Origin: Pustulibacterium marinum
Lineage (GTDB): Bacteria; Bacteroidota; Bacteroidia; Flavobacteriales; Flavobacteriaceae
Assembly (NCBI RefSeq): GCF_900116665.1
Contig: NZ_FPBK01000003.1
Coordinates: 213,306 to 277,305, forward strand
Direction: 5' to 3'
DNA: 64,000 nt
The position numbers were made by a program, and so were the translations under genes. A model generated the notes under the pieces. It had not been told where the DNA came from and did no database searches. It saw only the letters and a list, made by a program, of their open reading frames with translations. Positions 56,192-64,000 of the stretch are shown piece by piece (the first letter of the stretch is position 1; the number at the start of each line of letters is the position of its first letter).

Positions 56192-56896
56192 ATGAAAAAA
56201 ATACTTTTAACATTCATCCCCCTTATCTTATGCTCAACCCTACTCAATGCTCAAAGAAGACATGGAGTTGTAGAACAACTTCCTCACTTTGATAAGCAGC
56301 CAGTACATTGGGGATATTTTTTAGGATTTAATCAGTACGACTTCAAATTTGCGTACGAAGAAAATCCTCCTGGAGGAGATGTTTTAGTAGATACAAGTCT
56401 TGGATTTAATGTAGGATTGATAGGAAACTTAAGAATTAACAGTTTCCTTGATCTTCGTTTTGAACCAGGGCTTTACTATACCAGAAGAGTGCTTAATTTT
56501 CAAAACCCGGGGTTTACTGAGTCTCAATCTGTGAGAGAACTAAACTCTACTTACATACATTTACCACTTTTATTAAAAGTCAGCTCTAAACGATGGGGAA
56601 ATGTTCGCCCATTTTTAGTTGGAGGTGTTTCTACTTCTGTTAATTTAGGAAGTCAAGAAAAAAGTGTAGACGATAATAGTTCAGGAGTGTTTAGAATGGT
56701 AAGAGGTACTAATTATTATGAATTAGGAATTGGTATTGATTTCTACACGCCTACTTTTAAATTTTCTCCATCTATTCGCGGTGTATTTGCGTTGACAGAT
56801 GAAATGAAACCAGATGCCGACCCAAACAGTCCGTGGACCGGCAACATAGAATACATTCAAACAAGAGGAGTTTTTATCAATTTCACTTTTGAATAA
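56192..56896 (+). CDS. porT: Type IX secretion/gliding protein PorT (SprT)
   Basis: 234 residues with a signal peptide (LLTFIPLILCSTLLNAQ). Conserved PorT features are the start of the mature part (QLPHFDKQPVHWGYFLGFNQ), LRFEPGLYYTRRVL, TYIHLPLLLKVSSKRWGNVR and a final FINFTFE, as expected for an eight-strand outer-membrane barrel. PorT is needed for T9SS secretion of adhesins and enzymes. It is 5 bp after ubiE/menG and probably co-transcribed. Confidence 0.88.
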   Translation: MKKILLTFIPLILCSTLLNAQRRHGVVEQLPHFDKQPVHWGYFLGFNQYDFKFAYEENPPGGDVLVDTSLGFNVGLIGNLRINSFLDLRFEPGLYYTRRVLNFQNPGFTESQSVRELNSTYIHLPLLLKVSSKRWGNVRPFLVGGVSTSVNLGSQEKSVDDNSSGVFRMVRGTNYYELGIGIDFYTPTFKFSPSIRGVFALTDEMKPDADPNSPWTGNIEYIQTRGVFINFTFE

Positions 56897-56904
56897 ACAC
56901 CTTA

Positions 56905-57630
56905 TTACCTTCTTTTAAATTCGCTTAGCAAAATAGCAGTGGCTGTAGCCACATTTAAACTTTCGGTTTGTTGCAAATCTCCAAACCTTGGAATGCTAAT
57001 AGATTTTGTGACAGCTTGAAGAATTTCTTCTGAAATTCCATTCGCCTCATTTCCCATGATTAAAATACCATTTTCGGGCAAATGTGCTTCATATACATTT
57101 TCACCATCCATCATGGCTGCAAAAATGGGTAGTTCAGCTTCTGTCAAAAATGTTTTTAAACTTATATAAGACACATTAACTCTACTCAACGATCCCATAG
57201 TTGCTTGAATCACCTTAGGATTGTAACAATCTACTGTATTTTCTGAACACACCAACTGCCTTACCCCAAACCAATCGCACAAACGAATGATGGTTCCTAA
57301 ATTACCAGGATCGTTCACCTCGTCAAGCCCTACTATTAATTTGTCCTTTACAATAGGTTTTGCTGCTGGTATTTTAAACAACGCCACACCTACGTTGGGC
57401 GAATTTAGTCTGCTAATTTTTTTTAATTCAGTCTCGGTTATTTCAACTTCATTTTTTCCTTCAGAATGAAAAGCATCAAACGAAGTTGCAAAAAGTTGAT
57501 GTAGCTCAAAACCTGCATCTAAATATTCATTGATCACCTTAATTCCTTCCGCTACAAACAAGTTATATTTGTTTCGGTACTTTTTTTGGTGCAGACTCGT
57601 TATTAGTTTTAATTGGTTTTTACTAACCAT
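56905..57630 (-). CDS. TrmH/SpoU-family RNA 2'-O-methyltransferase
   Basis: 241 residues from the ATG at 57630 (MVSKNQLKLITSLHQKKYRN). A longer open frame would run into the divergent tamL gene and is unlikely. The knotted SPOUT domain has LIVGLDEVNDPGNLGTIIRL (motif 1, Asn-Arg), ILIMGNEANGISEEIL (motif 2) and SIPRFGDLQQTESLNVATAT (motif 3). The N-terminal part is the small substrate-binding domain. It methylates the 2'-hydroxyl of a tRNA or rRNA ribose; the site is unknown. It diverges from tamL, 47 bp away. Confidence 0.9.
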   Translation of the reverse strand: MVSKNQLKLITSLHQKKYRNKYNLFVAEGIKVINEYLDAGFELHQLFATSFDAFHSEGKNEVEITETELKKISRLNSPNVGVALFKIPAAKPIVKDKLIVGLDEVNDPGNLGTIIRLCDWFGVRQLVCSENTVDCYNPKVIQATMGSLSRVNVSYISLKTFLTEAELPIFAAMMDGENVYEAHLPENGILIMGNEANGISEEILQAVTKSISIPRFGDLQQTESLNVATATAILLSEFKRR

Positions 57631-57677
57631 GTAAATAATGTATTTTTGAAACCATATTTGAAAAAACGCTTGGGTAT

Positions 57678-60230
57678 TTGAAAACGCTTTTGGCAAAAAT
57701 AACAGTTATTGTTATAATAGTTTTATTTTCTTCCTGTAATACTGTAAAAAGAGTTCCTGATGGCGAACTGTTGCTTACAAAAAATACACTAAAAGAAAAC
57801 GGGGAAATTATTAAAAACCCCGATATGGCTAGCTTATATTACCAGGAACCCAATAGCGGTATTCTTGGCTATCCGTTGCGTTTAAACATTTACAATTTAG
57901 CTAAACCAAAATCGGACTCTATCTATTTATCCAGACTAGACAGTACGCTTCAAAAAAATACATTTGCAGAGAAATTTTTATCAAGAAAACAATTGGTGCA
58001 ATGGACCAAAACCAAAATTGGTTTTCAAAACTGGCTACGCAATACCGGAGAAGCTCCTGTGATTATCGACGAATTGCAGACAAAAAAAACGGAAGACAAA
58101 CTAAAAGCTTATTTAAACTCTAAAGGTTTTTTTAATTCTGAAGTTTCTAGTAATGTAGACACTCTTGAAAACAAAGAAAAAAGAGGAAAGGTAAGCTACA
58201 CCATTAATCGCGGCAAGCCATACATTATCGATAGTTTATCTTTTGAAATCGCGTCTAAAGATGTTGATTCTATTTATAAAAGATTTAGAAGAGCTTCTTT
58301 TGTAAAAAATGGAGAAACCTATGATCTCGATAATTTTCAGAAAGAGCGCGACCGTCTGACTTTTATTTTTAGAAATTCAGGAATTTACAACTTTCAACAA
58401 AACTCAATTGGTTTTGAAATTTTAAGAGATACCGTTGCGGCTAATAATGATTACAAAATGCCAACCACTCTTATCATTGACAACCTAAACGAAAGAGATA
58501 GCGATACTGTAAACCAAACAGAATATAAAGTTCATAAAATAGAACATGTAAACATTTATGCAGATTATTCTTTTAGCGATAATATTTATGAAATGGATTC
58601 GCTTCGCTACAATGGCTACACTATTTTCTACACTGGTAAATTGCGCTACAAACCTAAAACACTAACCAACGCTATTTCTACTAAAGAAGGCGCAGTTTAT
58701 AGAGATGTTGACAGAACGGACACATACAGACAAATTAGCAATTTGAATGTGTTTAAATATCCTAACATCGAGTATGTTTACAACGATAAAGATTCTACCA
58801 ATACAAAACTAATCAACAATATCTATTTAACACCAAGAAAGCGATTCTCTTTAGGATTTGATTTCGATGTATCTCACTCTAACATTCAAGATATTGGTTT
58901 CACTGTTGGAGGATCGGTTATTAGTAGAAACATTTTTAGAGGCGCGGAAACCTTAGAAATTTCAGGAAGAAGTACCATTGGCTCACAACAAAGTGCTGCA
59001 GACAACGACAGATTCTTTAATATTTCAGAAGTTGGTGCAGATGTAAAGTTGAGCTTCCCTAGAATTTTCTTTCCTTTAAATACTGATAAATGGATTACCA
59101 AAAACATGGTTCCATCTACTGTTTTTTCCGTAGGAACCAGTGTCCAAACAAATATTGGCTTGGATAAGCGTACACTTGATGGTGCTTTAACCTATAAGTG
59201 GCAACCAAATGCGCTTAAAAAAATGGAGCTAGGTCTTATTGATATTCAATACATTAAAAATGTAAATATTGATAACTTTTTTAATGTTTATCAAACTACC
59301 TATAGCAGACTTAACGATATTGCAGCCAACTACACGGTAGATGAATCTTATGTCAACGACAATGGAGATCTTACCATTCCAAGCGGTGCAGACAGTTTTA
59401 TTTCAGACGTTTTAAATAATACAATAAGCACATCTACAGACGATCGTGAAAATGTAAGAAGCATTAATGAACGTAAAGAGCGTTTGACGGACAACAACTT
59501 GATTGTGGCATCAAATATCACTTATACAATCAACAGCAGAAGAGGTTTATTAGACAATAGTTTTTATCAATTTCGAACTAAATTTGAATTAGCAGGAAAT
59601 TTGTTATCACTACTATCAGGCTCAGCAAATCTTGAACAAACTGACGATAACAACAATCTACTTTTTGGAGTTCAATATTCTCAATATGCAAAAGCAGAGT
59701 TAGACTATATAAAGTACTTTCAATTGGCCAGAAATAACGTACTGGCTTTCCGCGGATTTTTTGGAATGGCAGTCCCTTATGGAAACTCTAATAGTATTCC
59801 CTTTTCGCGTAGTTATTTTGCAGGTGGTTCCAACGATAACAGAGGTTGGCAGGCCTATGACTTGGGCCCGGGAAGTTCAGGTTCTGTCAATGACTTTAAT
59901 GAAGCTAACCTAAAACTTGCTTTTAATCTGGAATACCGCTTCCCTATTGCAGGTAGCGTAAAAGGCGCGCTCTTTGCAGATGCGGGAAATATTTGGAATG
60001 TTTTTGATAATGTTGAAGATGAAAATGCCACTTTCAATGATCTAGAATCTTTACGGGATATTGCTTTAGCAACCGGTCTTGGTTTTCGTTATGACTTCGG
60101 CTTTTTTGTATTTAGACTAGATACAGGTTTCAAGACCTATAACCCTGCCAATGAGCTAGGAAATCGCTGGTTTAAAGATTTTACTTTTCAAGATGCAGTG
60201 CTGAATATTGGTATCAATTATCCCTTTTAA
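57678..60230 (+). CDS. tamL: BamA/TamA-family outer-membrane lipoprotein TamL
   Basis: 850 residues from a TTG start (57678-57680); the next in-frame Met is far into the protein. The signal peptide ends at the lipobox LFSSC, so the protein is a lipoprotein, the defining feature of TamL compared with TamA. POTRA-like repeats span about 90-430 (LKAYLNSKGFFNSEVSS is typical), and a 16-strand barrel follows, with GGSNDNRGWQAYDLGPG as the Omp85 loop region and a final LNIGINYPF. TamL works with TamB in outer-membrane assembly in Bacteroidota. No tamB is adjacent here. Confidence 0.88.
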   Translation: MKTLLAKITVIVIIVLFSSCNTVKRVPDGELLLTKNTLKENGEIIKNPDMASLYYQEPNSGILGYPLRLNIYNLAKPKSDSIYLSRLDSTLQKNTFAEKFLSRKQLVQWTKTKIGFQNWLRNTGEAPVIIDELQTKKTEDKLKAYLNSKGFFNSEVSSNVDTLENKEKRGKVSYTINRGKPYIIDSLSFEIASKDVDSIYKRFRRASFVKNGETYDLDNFQKERDRLTFIFRNSGIYNFQQNSIGFEILRDTVAANNDYKMPTTLIIDNLNERDSDTVNQTEYKVHKIEHVNIYADYSFSDNIYEMDSLRYNGYTIFYTGKLRYKPKTLTNAISTKEGAVYRDVDRTDTYRQISNLNVFKYPNIEYVYNDKDSTNTKLINNIYLTPRKRFSLGFDFDVSHSNIQDIGFTVGGSVISRNIFRGAETLEISGRSTIGSQQSAADNDRFFNISEVGADVKLSFPRIFFPLNTDKWITKNMVPSTVFSVGTSVQTNIGLDKRTLDGALTYKWQPNALKKMELGLIDIQYIKNVNIDNFFNVYQTTYSRLNDIAANYTVDESYVNDNGDLTIPSGADSFISDVLNNTISTSTDDRENVRSINERKERLTDNNLIVASNITYTINSRRGLLDNSFYQFRTKFELAGNLLSLLSGSANLEQTDDNNNLLFGVQYSQYAKAELDYIKYFQLARNNVLAFRGFFGMAVPYGNSNSIPFSRSYFAGGSNDNRGWQAYDLGPGSSGSVNDFNEANLKLAFNLEYRFPIAGSVKGALFADAGNIWNVFDNVEDENATFNDLESLRDIALATGLGFRYDFGFFVFRLDTGFKTYNPANELGNRWFKDFTFQDAVLNIGINYPF

Positions 60231-60245
60231 CATATATAATTTTCG

Positions 60246-60253
60246 TACCTTTG
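60246..60253 (+). promoter_or_regulatory. -7 promoter element for fbaA
   Basis: TACCTTTG matches TAnnTTTG, 16 bp after the tamL stop and 32 bp before the ATG at 60286. No TTG at the standard distance. Confidence 0.55.
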
Positions 60254-60285
60254 TTACTAACTGTAAAAAATTAAATCACAAACTC

Positions 60286-61353
60286 ATGAGTTATAATATT
60301 AAACCAGGTGTAGCTACAGGTAAAGAAGTTCAAGAAATCTTCAAATTAGCCAAAGAAAAAGGATTTGCATTACCTGCAGTTAACGTAATCGGTTCGAGCT
60401 CTATCAACGCTGTTCTAGAAACTGCTGTTGAATTAAACTCTCCAGTAATTATTCAATTCTCTAACGGAGGAGCACAATTTAATGCTGGTAAAGGATTATC
60501 TAACGAAGATCAAAAAGCTGCTGTTGCTGGTGCTGTTGCCGGTGCAAAACACATTCACGAAATGGCAAAAGCATACGGAGCTGTAGTTATTCTTCATACA
60601 GACCACTGTGCTAAAAAACTGTTACCTTGGGTAGACGGTATGTTAGATGCTAGTGAAAAACATTTTGAAGAAACTGGTAAACCATTATTCAGTTCTCACA
60701 TGATTGACCTTTCTGAAGAACCAATCGAAGAAAACATCGAAATCTGTAAAGGTTATTTAGAGAGAATGAGTAAAATGGGAATGACTCTTGAGATTGAATT
60801 AGGTGTTACAGGTGGTGAAGAAGATGGAGTTGACAATTCTGATGTAGATAGCTCTAAACTATATACACAACCAGAAGAAGTTGGTTTCGCTTATGAAGAA
60901 TTATTAAAAGTAAGTCCACAATTTACAATTGCTGCTGCTTTTGGTAACGTTCACGGTGTTTACAAACCAGGAAACGTAAAACTTACTCCAAAAATTCTTA
61001 AAAATTCACAAGAATATATTTCTGAAAAATACGGAGTTGCAGAAAACACTGTAGACTTTGTATTCCACGGAGGTTCTGGTTCTACTGTAGAAGAAATTAG
61101 AGAAGCTATTGGATACGGAGTTATCAAAATGAATATTGATACTGACCTTCAATATGCATATTTAGAAGGTGTTAGAGATTACGTATTAGAGAAAAAAGAT
61201 TATCTAATGGCGCAAATCGGTAACCCAACTGGTGACGATTCTCCAAACAAAAAATTCTATGACCCACGTGTTTGGGTAAGAGAAGGTGAAAAAACGTTTA
61301 TCACGCGTCTTAAAAAGGCGTTTGAAGATTTGAACAACGTAAACACTTTATAA
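60286..61353 (+). CDS. fbaA: Class II fructose-bisphosphate aldolase
   Basis: 355 residues from the ATG at 60286 (MSYNIKPGVATGKEVQEIF); a longer open frame overlaps tamL and is not needed. The zinc and catalytic residues are in VVILHTDHCAKKLLPW, AFGNVHGVYKPGN and VFHGGSGSTVEEI, and the phosphate site is near KMNIDTDLQYAY. It cleaves fructose-1,6-bisphosphate in glycolysis and works in reverse in gluconeogenesis. It has its own promoter box and a strong terminator. Confidence 0.97.
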   Translation: MSYNIKPGVATGKEVQEIFKLAKEKGFALPAVNVIGSSSINAVLETAVELNSPVIIQFSNGGAQFNAGKGLSNEDQKAAVAGAVAGAKHIHEMAKAYGAVVILHTDHCAKKLLPWVDGMLDASEKHFEETGKPLFSSHMIDLSEEPIEENIEICKGYLERMSKMGMTLEIELGVTGGEEDGVDNSDVDSSKLYTQPEEVGFAYEELLKVSPQFTIAAAFGNVHGVYKPGNVKLTPKILKNSQEYISEKYGVAENTVDFVFHGGSGSTVEEIREAIGYGVIKMNIDTDLQYAYLEGVRDYVLEKKDYLMAQIGNPTGDDSPNKKFYDPRVWVREGEKTFITRLKKAFEDLNNVNTL

Positions 61354-61374
61354 ATCATAATATTTTTATAATTT

Positions 61375-61411
61375 AGCGCTGAATTAAAGTTTAATTCAGC
61401 GCTTTATTTTT
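61375..61411 (+). terminator. Rho-independent terminator of fbaA
   Basis: AGCGCTGAATTAAA / TTTAATTCAGCGCT, a perfect 14-bp inverted repeat with a 1-base centre, followed by a T run. Confidence 0.88.
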
Positions 61412-61417
61412 TTATTT

Positions 61418-62275
61418 ATGGCTTGGTTTAAAAGAACAGAAAAAGGAATACAAACTGCCACAGAGCAGAAAAAGGACACACCAAAAGGTCTTTGGTACAA
61501 GTCCCCGACAGGAAAGATTGTTGAAGCAGATGAGTTGGCAAAAAACTTTTACGTTAGCCCAGAAGATGATTACCACGTAAGAATTGGTAGTAAAGAATAT
61601 TTTGAGATACTTTTTGACAACAATGAATTTGAAGAAATTGGCGATAAACTTACCGCTAAAGACCCTTTAAAATTTGTTGATACCAAAAATTATGTAGATC
61701 GTTTAAAAGCTGCTCAAGAAAAAACAGGATTAAAAGATGCTGTAAGAACTGCAGTTGGAAAATCTAAAGGAAAAGACATCGTTATTTCTTGTATGGATTT
61801 CAACTTTATTGGTGGATCTTTAGGTAGCGTTGCCGGTGAAAAAATTTGTCGCGGTATTGATTACGCTATCGAAAACAATTTGCCTTTCATCATGATTTCT
61901 AAATCTGGTGGAGCACGTATGCAAGAAGCAGCATTATCACTAATGCAATTAGCAAAAACATCTGCTAAATTGGCTAAACTTGCAGAAAAGAAATTACCAT
62001 ATATCTCTTTATCTACAGACCCTACAACAGGAGGAGTTACCGCTTCTTATGCAATGTTGGGAGACATTAATATTGCAGAACCAGGAGCTTTAATAGGTTT
62101 TGCTGGTCCACGTGTAATTAAAGAGGCTACAGGAAAAGAACTTCCAGAAGGTTTCCAAACCTCAGAGTTCTTACTTGAACATGGTTTCTTAGATCATATT
62201 GTTCATAGAAAACAATTGAAAAACAAAATCAATTTATATATCGATTTGATTCAAAATCAACCGGTAAGAGAATAA
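61418..62275 (+). CDS. accD: Acetyl-CoA carboxylase carboxyltransferase subunit beta
   Basis: 285 residues. The crotonase-like domain is clear: [75 protein letters not shown] and [18 protein letters not shown]. The N-terminal region aligns with the AccD zinc ribbon ([16 protein letters not shown], then [20 protein letters not shown]) but all four zinc Cys are replaced. AccD with AccA transfers the carboxyl group from biotin to acetyl-CoA, the first step of fatty acid synthesis. accA is not in the window. A terminator follows. Confidence 0.95.
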   Translation: MAWFKRTEKGIQTATEQKKDTPKGLWYKSPTGKIVEADELAKNFYVSPEDDYHVRIGSKEYFEILFDNNEFEEIGDKLTAKDPLKFVDTKNYVDRLKAAQEKTGLKDAVRTAVGKSKGKDIVISCMDFNFIGGSLGSVAGEKICRGIDYAIENNLPFIMISKSGGARMQEAALSLMQLAKTSAKLAKLAEKKLPYISLSTDPTTGGVTASYAMLGDINIAEPGALIGFAGPRVIKEATGKELPEGFQTSEFLLEHGFLDHIVHRKQLKNKINLYIDLIQNQPVRE

Positions 62276-62278
62276 TTT

Positions 62279-62307
62279 AAAGAGGCTTTTTTAAGCCTCT
62301 TTTTTAT
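62279..62307 (+). terminator. Rho-independent terminator of accD
   Basis: AAGAGGCTT / AAGCCTCTT stem, short T/A loop and T run. Confidence 0.85.
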
Positions 62308-62373
62308 TTTATCACTTATTATTTGAGCAAATAATTATTTTTAACAACCTGTAACTTTAATAAAAATAAGTTA

Positions 62374-62381
62374 TATATTTG
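62374..62381 (+). promoter_or_regulatory. -7 promoter element for rpsO
   Basis: TATATTTG matches TAnnTTTG, 53 bp before the ATG at 62435. Confidence 0.5.
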
Positions 62382-62386
62382 CAGCT

Positions 62387-62405
62387 TGATATGAAAACCA
62401 TATCA
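62387..62405 (+). promoter_or_regulatory. Hairpin in the rpsO leader
   Basis: TGATATG / CATATCA with an AAAAC loop: a perfect 7-bp stem right after the -7 box and 29 bp before the start codon. S15 controls its own mRNA in several bacteria through leader structures, so this may be such a site; it resembles no specific known S15 leader. Confidence 0.4.
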
Positions 62406-62434
62406 GTACATAAAAATCATTAAATAATATTGGC

Positions 62435-62704
62435 ATGTATTTAACTAAAGAAGCGAAAGCTGACATTTTCAAAAAACATGGTGGTGCAGAAAGCAACACT
62501 GGTTCTGCAGAAGGACAAATTGCATTGTTCACTTACAGAATTAATCACTTAACAGAACACTTAAAAAAGAATCGTAAAGATTTTAATACAGAGCGTTCAC
62601 TTGTTAGCCTTGTAGGTAAAAGAAGAAGTCTTTTAGACTATTTAAAGAAAAAGGATATCGAAAGATACCGTGCTATTATCAAGGAACTAGGTTTAAGAAA
62701 ATAA
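62435..62704 (+). CDS. rpsO: 30S ribosomal protein S15
   Basis: 89 residues, the exact S15 length. The conserved blocks are TGSAEGQIALFTYRINHLTE, HLKKNRKDFNTERSLVSLVG and KRRSLLDYLKKKDIERYRAI. It binds the central domain of 16S rRNA at an early step of 30S assembly. It is followed by a terminator and then pnp, the same order as in E. coli. Confidence 0.98.
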   Translation: MYLTKEAKADIFKKHGGAESNTGSAEGQIALFTYRINHLTEHLKKNRKDFNTERSLVSLVGKRRSLLDYLKKKDIERYRAIIKELGLRK

Positions 62705-62707
62705 TCA

Positions 62708-62737
62708 GAAAAGAGGCTTCGTGCCTCTTTTTTTTAT
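62708..62737 (+). terminator. Rho-independent terminator between rpsO and pnp
   Basis: AAGAGGC / GCCTCTT stem with a TTCGT loop and eight T's. Confidence 0.88.
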
Positions 62738-62778
62738 TGCCAATATTTTTTATAAAAAGCTGAAGATTATTAGTTTTT

Positions 62779-62827
62779 CATTGGGTTTCAACAACAACTA
62801 CACACAACAACACAACAACACCCATTG
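62779..62827 (+). promoter_or_regulatory. CA-rich, G-free pnp leader loop closed by a short stem
   Basis: CATTGGGT (62779-62786) and ACCCATTG (62820-62827) pair with one mismatch and enclose 33 nt made only of A, C and T, mostly CAA and CA units. It lies 25 bp before the pnp ATG. pnp is autoregulated through its leader in E. coli; a similar role here is inferred. Confidence 0.5.
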
Positions 62828-62851
62828 TTTAATTAATTAACAAAAGATTTT

Positions 62852-64000
62852 ATGATTCCTGAAGTAAAAACAGAAATTATCGATTTAGGAGATGGTAGAA
62901 CTATCTCTTTAGAAACAGGAAAATTAGCGAAACAAGCAGATGGGTCTGTAGTTGTACGTATGGGTAACGCCATGCTTTTAGCAACAGTTGTTTCAGCCAA
63001 AACATCAGATCCAAGTATGGATTTCTTACCATTAACAGTAGATTATAGAGAAAAATTTGCTGCAGCTGGTAGATTCCCAGGTGGTTTCTTTAAAAGAGAA
63101 GCGCGTCCTAGTGATCAGGAAATTTTAACCATGCGCTTGGTAGACCGTGTTTTGCGCCCACTTTTCCCAAAAGATTATCACGCAGAAACTCAAGTTATGA
63201 TTCAGTTAATGTCTCATGACGAAGAAGTAATGCCAGAAGCATTGGCTGGTTTAGCAGCTTCTACTGCCATTCAACTTTCAGACGTTCCTTTTGAATATCC
63301 TATTTCAGAAGTACGTGTAGCAAGAGTCAATGGTGAATTCGTTATCAACCCAACTAAAGCTCAATTAGAAGAATCAGACATCGATATGATGATTGGTGCA
63401 TCTGAAGATTCTGTTGCTATGGTTGAAGGTGAAATGAAAGAAGTTTCTGAGAAAGAAATGGCAGATGCTATTAAATTTGCTCACGAAGCTATCAAAGTTC
63501 AGTGTCAAGCACAGAAAAACTTAGCTGAAAAAGTTGGTGTAAAACCAACGAGAGAATATGAGCCCGAGAAAGAAAATGCAGAAATGGCTCAAAAAATTCA
63601 TGATTTTGCATACGAAAAATGTTATCAAATTGCGAAAGATGACACCGGTAAGCAAGAACGTGGAGAGCGTTTTGCTGAAGTAAAAGAAGAATGTAAAGAA
63701 TTATTTACTGAAGAAGAATTAGAAGCAGACGGAGATTTGCTAGGTAAATACTTTGGTAAAGTTCAAAAAGAAGCGGTTCGTAACTTAATTTTAGACGAAA
63801 ACATTCGTCTAGACGGTAGAAAAACAACCGACATTAGACCAATCTGGTGTGAAGTTGATTATTTACCTTCAACACACGGTTCTTCTATCTTCACAAGAGG
63901 AGAAACTCAAGCTCTAGCAACTGTAACTCTTGGAACTTCTAGAGAAGTAAATGTAATTGATCTTCCGTCTGAACAAGGAGAAGAAAGATTCTATTTACAC
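62852..64000 (+). CDS. pnp: Polyribonucleotide nucleotidyltransferase, N-terminal part (3' end outside the window)
   Basis: 383 codons from the ATG at 62852 to the window edge with no stop. The first RNase PH domain includes [40 protein letters not shown] and [14 protein letters not shown]. The helical linker spans about 215-305, and the second RNase PH domain begins with [17 protein letters not shown] and [17 protein letters not shown]. PNPase degrades RNA 3' to 5' with phosphate, often in a degradosome. The KH and S1 domains must lie beyond the window. It sits downstream of rpsO. Confidence 0.97.
   Translation, partial: MIPEVKTEIIDLGDGRTISLETGKLAKQADGSVVVRMGNAMLLATVVSAKTSDPSMDFLPLTVDYREKFAAAGRFPGGFFKREARPSDQEILTMRLVDRVLRPLFPKDYHAETQVMIQLMSHDEEVMPEALAGLAASTAIQLSDVPFEYPISEVRVARVNGEFVINPTKAQLEESDIDMMIGASEDSVAMVEGEMKEVSEKEMADAIKFAHEAIKVQCQAQKNLAEKVGVKPTREYEPEKENAEMAQKIHDFAYEKCYQIAKDDTGKQERGERFAEVKEECKELFTEEELEADGDLLGKYFGKVQKEAVRNLILDENIRLDGRKTTDIRPIWCEVDYLPSTHGSSIFTRGETQALATVTLGTSREVNVIDLPSEQGEERFYLH

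Noticed and set aside
57631-57696. Overlap of the TrmH-type gene with tamL.
   Set aside because: It depends on an unneeded upstream start. The natural start MVSKNQLKL at 57630 leaves a 47-bp gap between the two divergent genes.
60208-60285. Upstream extension of fbaA into tamL.
   Set aside because: The extra 26 residues are unlike aldolase, and the promoter box at 60246-60253 lies inside them. MSYNIKPGV at 60286 is the family start.
62787-62819. CAA/CA units in the pnp leader as a CRISPR or satellite array.
   Set aside because: The units are irregular and very short, with no spacers. It is a base-biased leader, not an array.

Overview
The window is chromosomal DNA from a member of the Bacteroidota, almost certainly a (probably marine) Flavobacteriaceae. 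The evidence is low G+C, promoters of the TTG / TAnnTTTG type, starts without Shine-Dalgarno sequences, type IX secretion parts (Plug/DUF5103 and PorT), a Na+-translocating NADH:quinone reductase operon, and many Bacteroidota families (DUF349, DUF1573, DUF3276, DUF6702, long NusB, LysM-PBP1, TamL). The genus cannot be fixed from the sequence. Most of the window is ordinary core genome; no prophage, transposase, CRISPR array or recognisable defence system was seen.

Layout. 1-6.8 kb: end of aroE, a DUF349 protein, the leftward nusB-DUF1573-yajC operon, an ABC exporter and a DUF3276 protein. 6.8-14.3 kb: redox and folding genes (thioredoxin-like protein, 1-Cys peroxiredoxin, YfiT-like DinB protein, a fused cyclophilin-FKBP isomerase, lpd), then a leftward ECF sigma / single-span membrane protein / outer-membrane protein set. 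14.4-19.8 kb: dnaK, then a two-gene glycosyltransferase cassette lying between a broken copy of the 3' end of a beta-hydroxyacid dehydrogenase gene and the intact gene. 19.9-29.1 kb: a TPR protein, then leftward guaA, LysM-PBP1, DUF922, DUF3820, pyrG and yidC. 29.2-39.1 kb: secreted GH65 hydrolase, tRNA-Gly(TCC), pepE-glsA, envelope proteins, an M1 metallopeptidase, and a HAD hydrolase-map-methyltransferase run. 39.1-46.5 kb: leftward nqrABCDEF followed by a small unknown gene and apbE, which attaches FMN to NqrB and NqrC. 46.6-57.6 kb: T9SS Plug, DUF3667, apaG, pruA, an outer-membrane protein, rsmG, desaturase, aminotransferase, ubiE/menG, porT and a TrmH-type methyltransferase. 57.7-64 kb: tamL, fbaA, accD, rpsO and the 5' part of pnp.

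How the genes relate. YajC, YidC, TamL, Plug and PorT all serve membrane insertion, envelope assembly or secretion. NqrA-F, ApbE and UbiE/MenG make up a Na+-pumping, menaquinone-linked respiratory entry point. GuaA and PyrG share a locus and both end with a glutamine-dependent amination; glutaminase and PruA handle glutamate nearby. The most unusual structure is the glycosyltransferase cassette inside a 73-bp direct repeat of a gene 3' end. It looks like a past insertion or recombination that left a pseudogene tail. Other points of interest are a palindromic site upstream of dnaK, a G-free leader before pnp, and missing key residues in AccD (zinc ribbon), the ABC exporter (Walker B glutamate) and NqrB (flavinylation motif).
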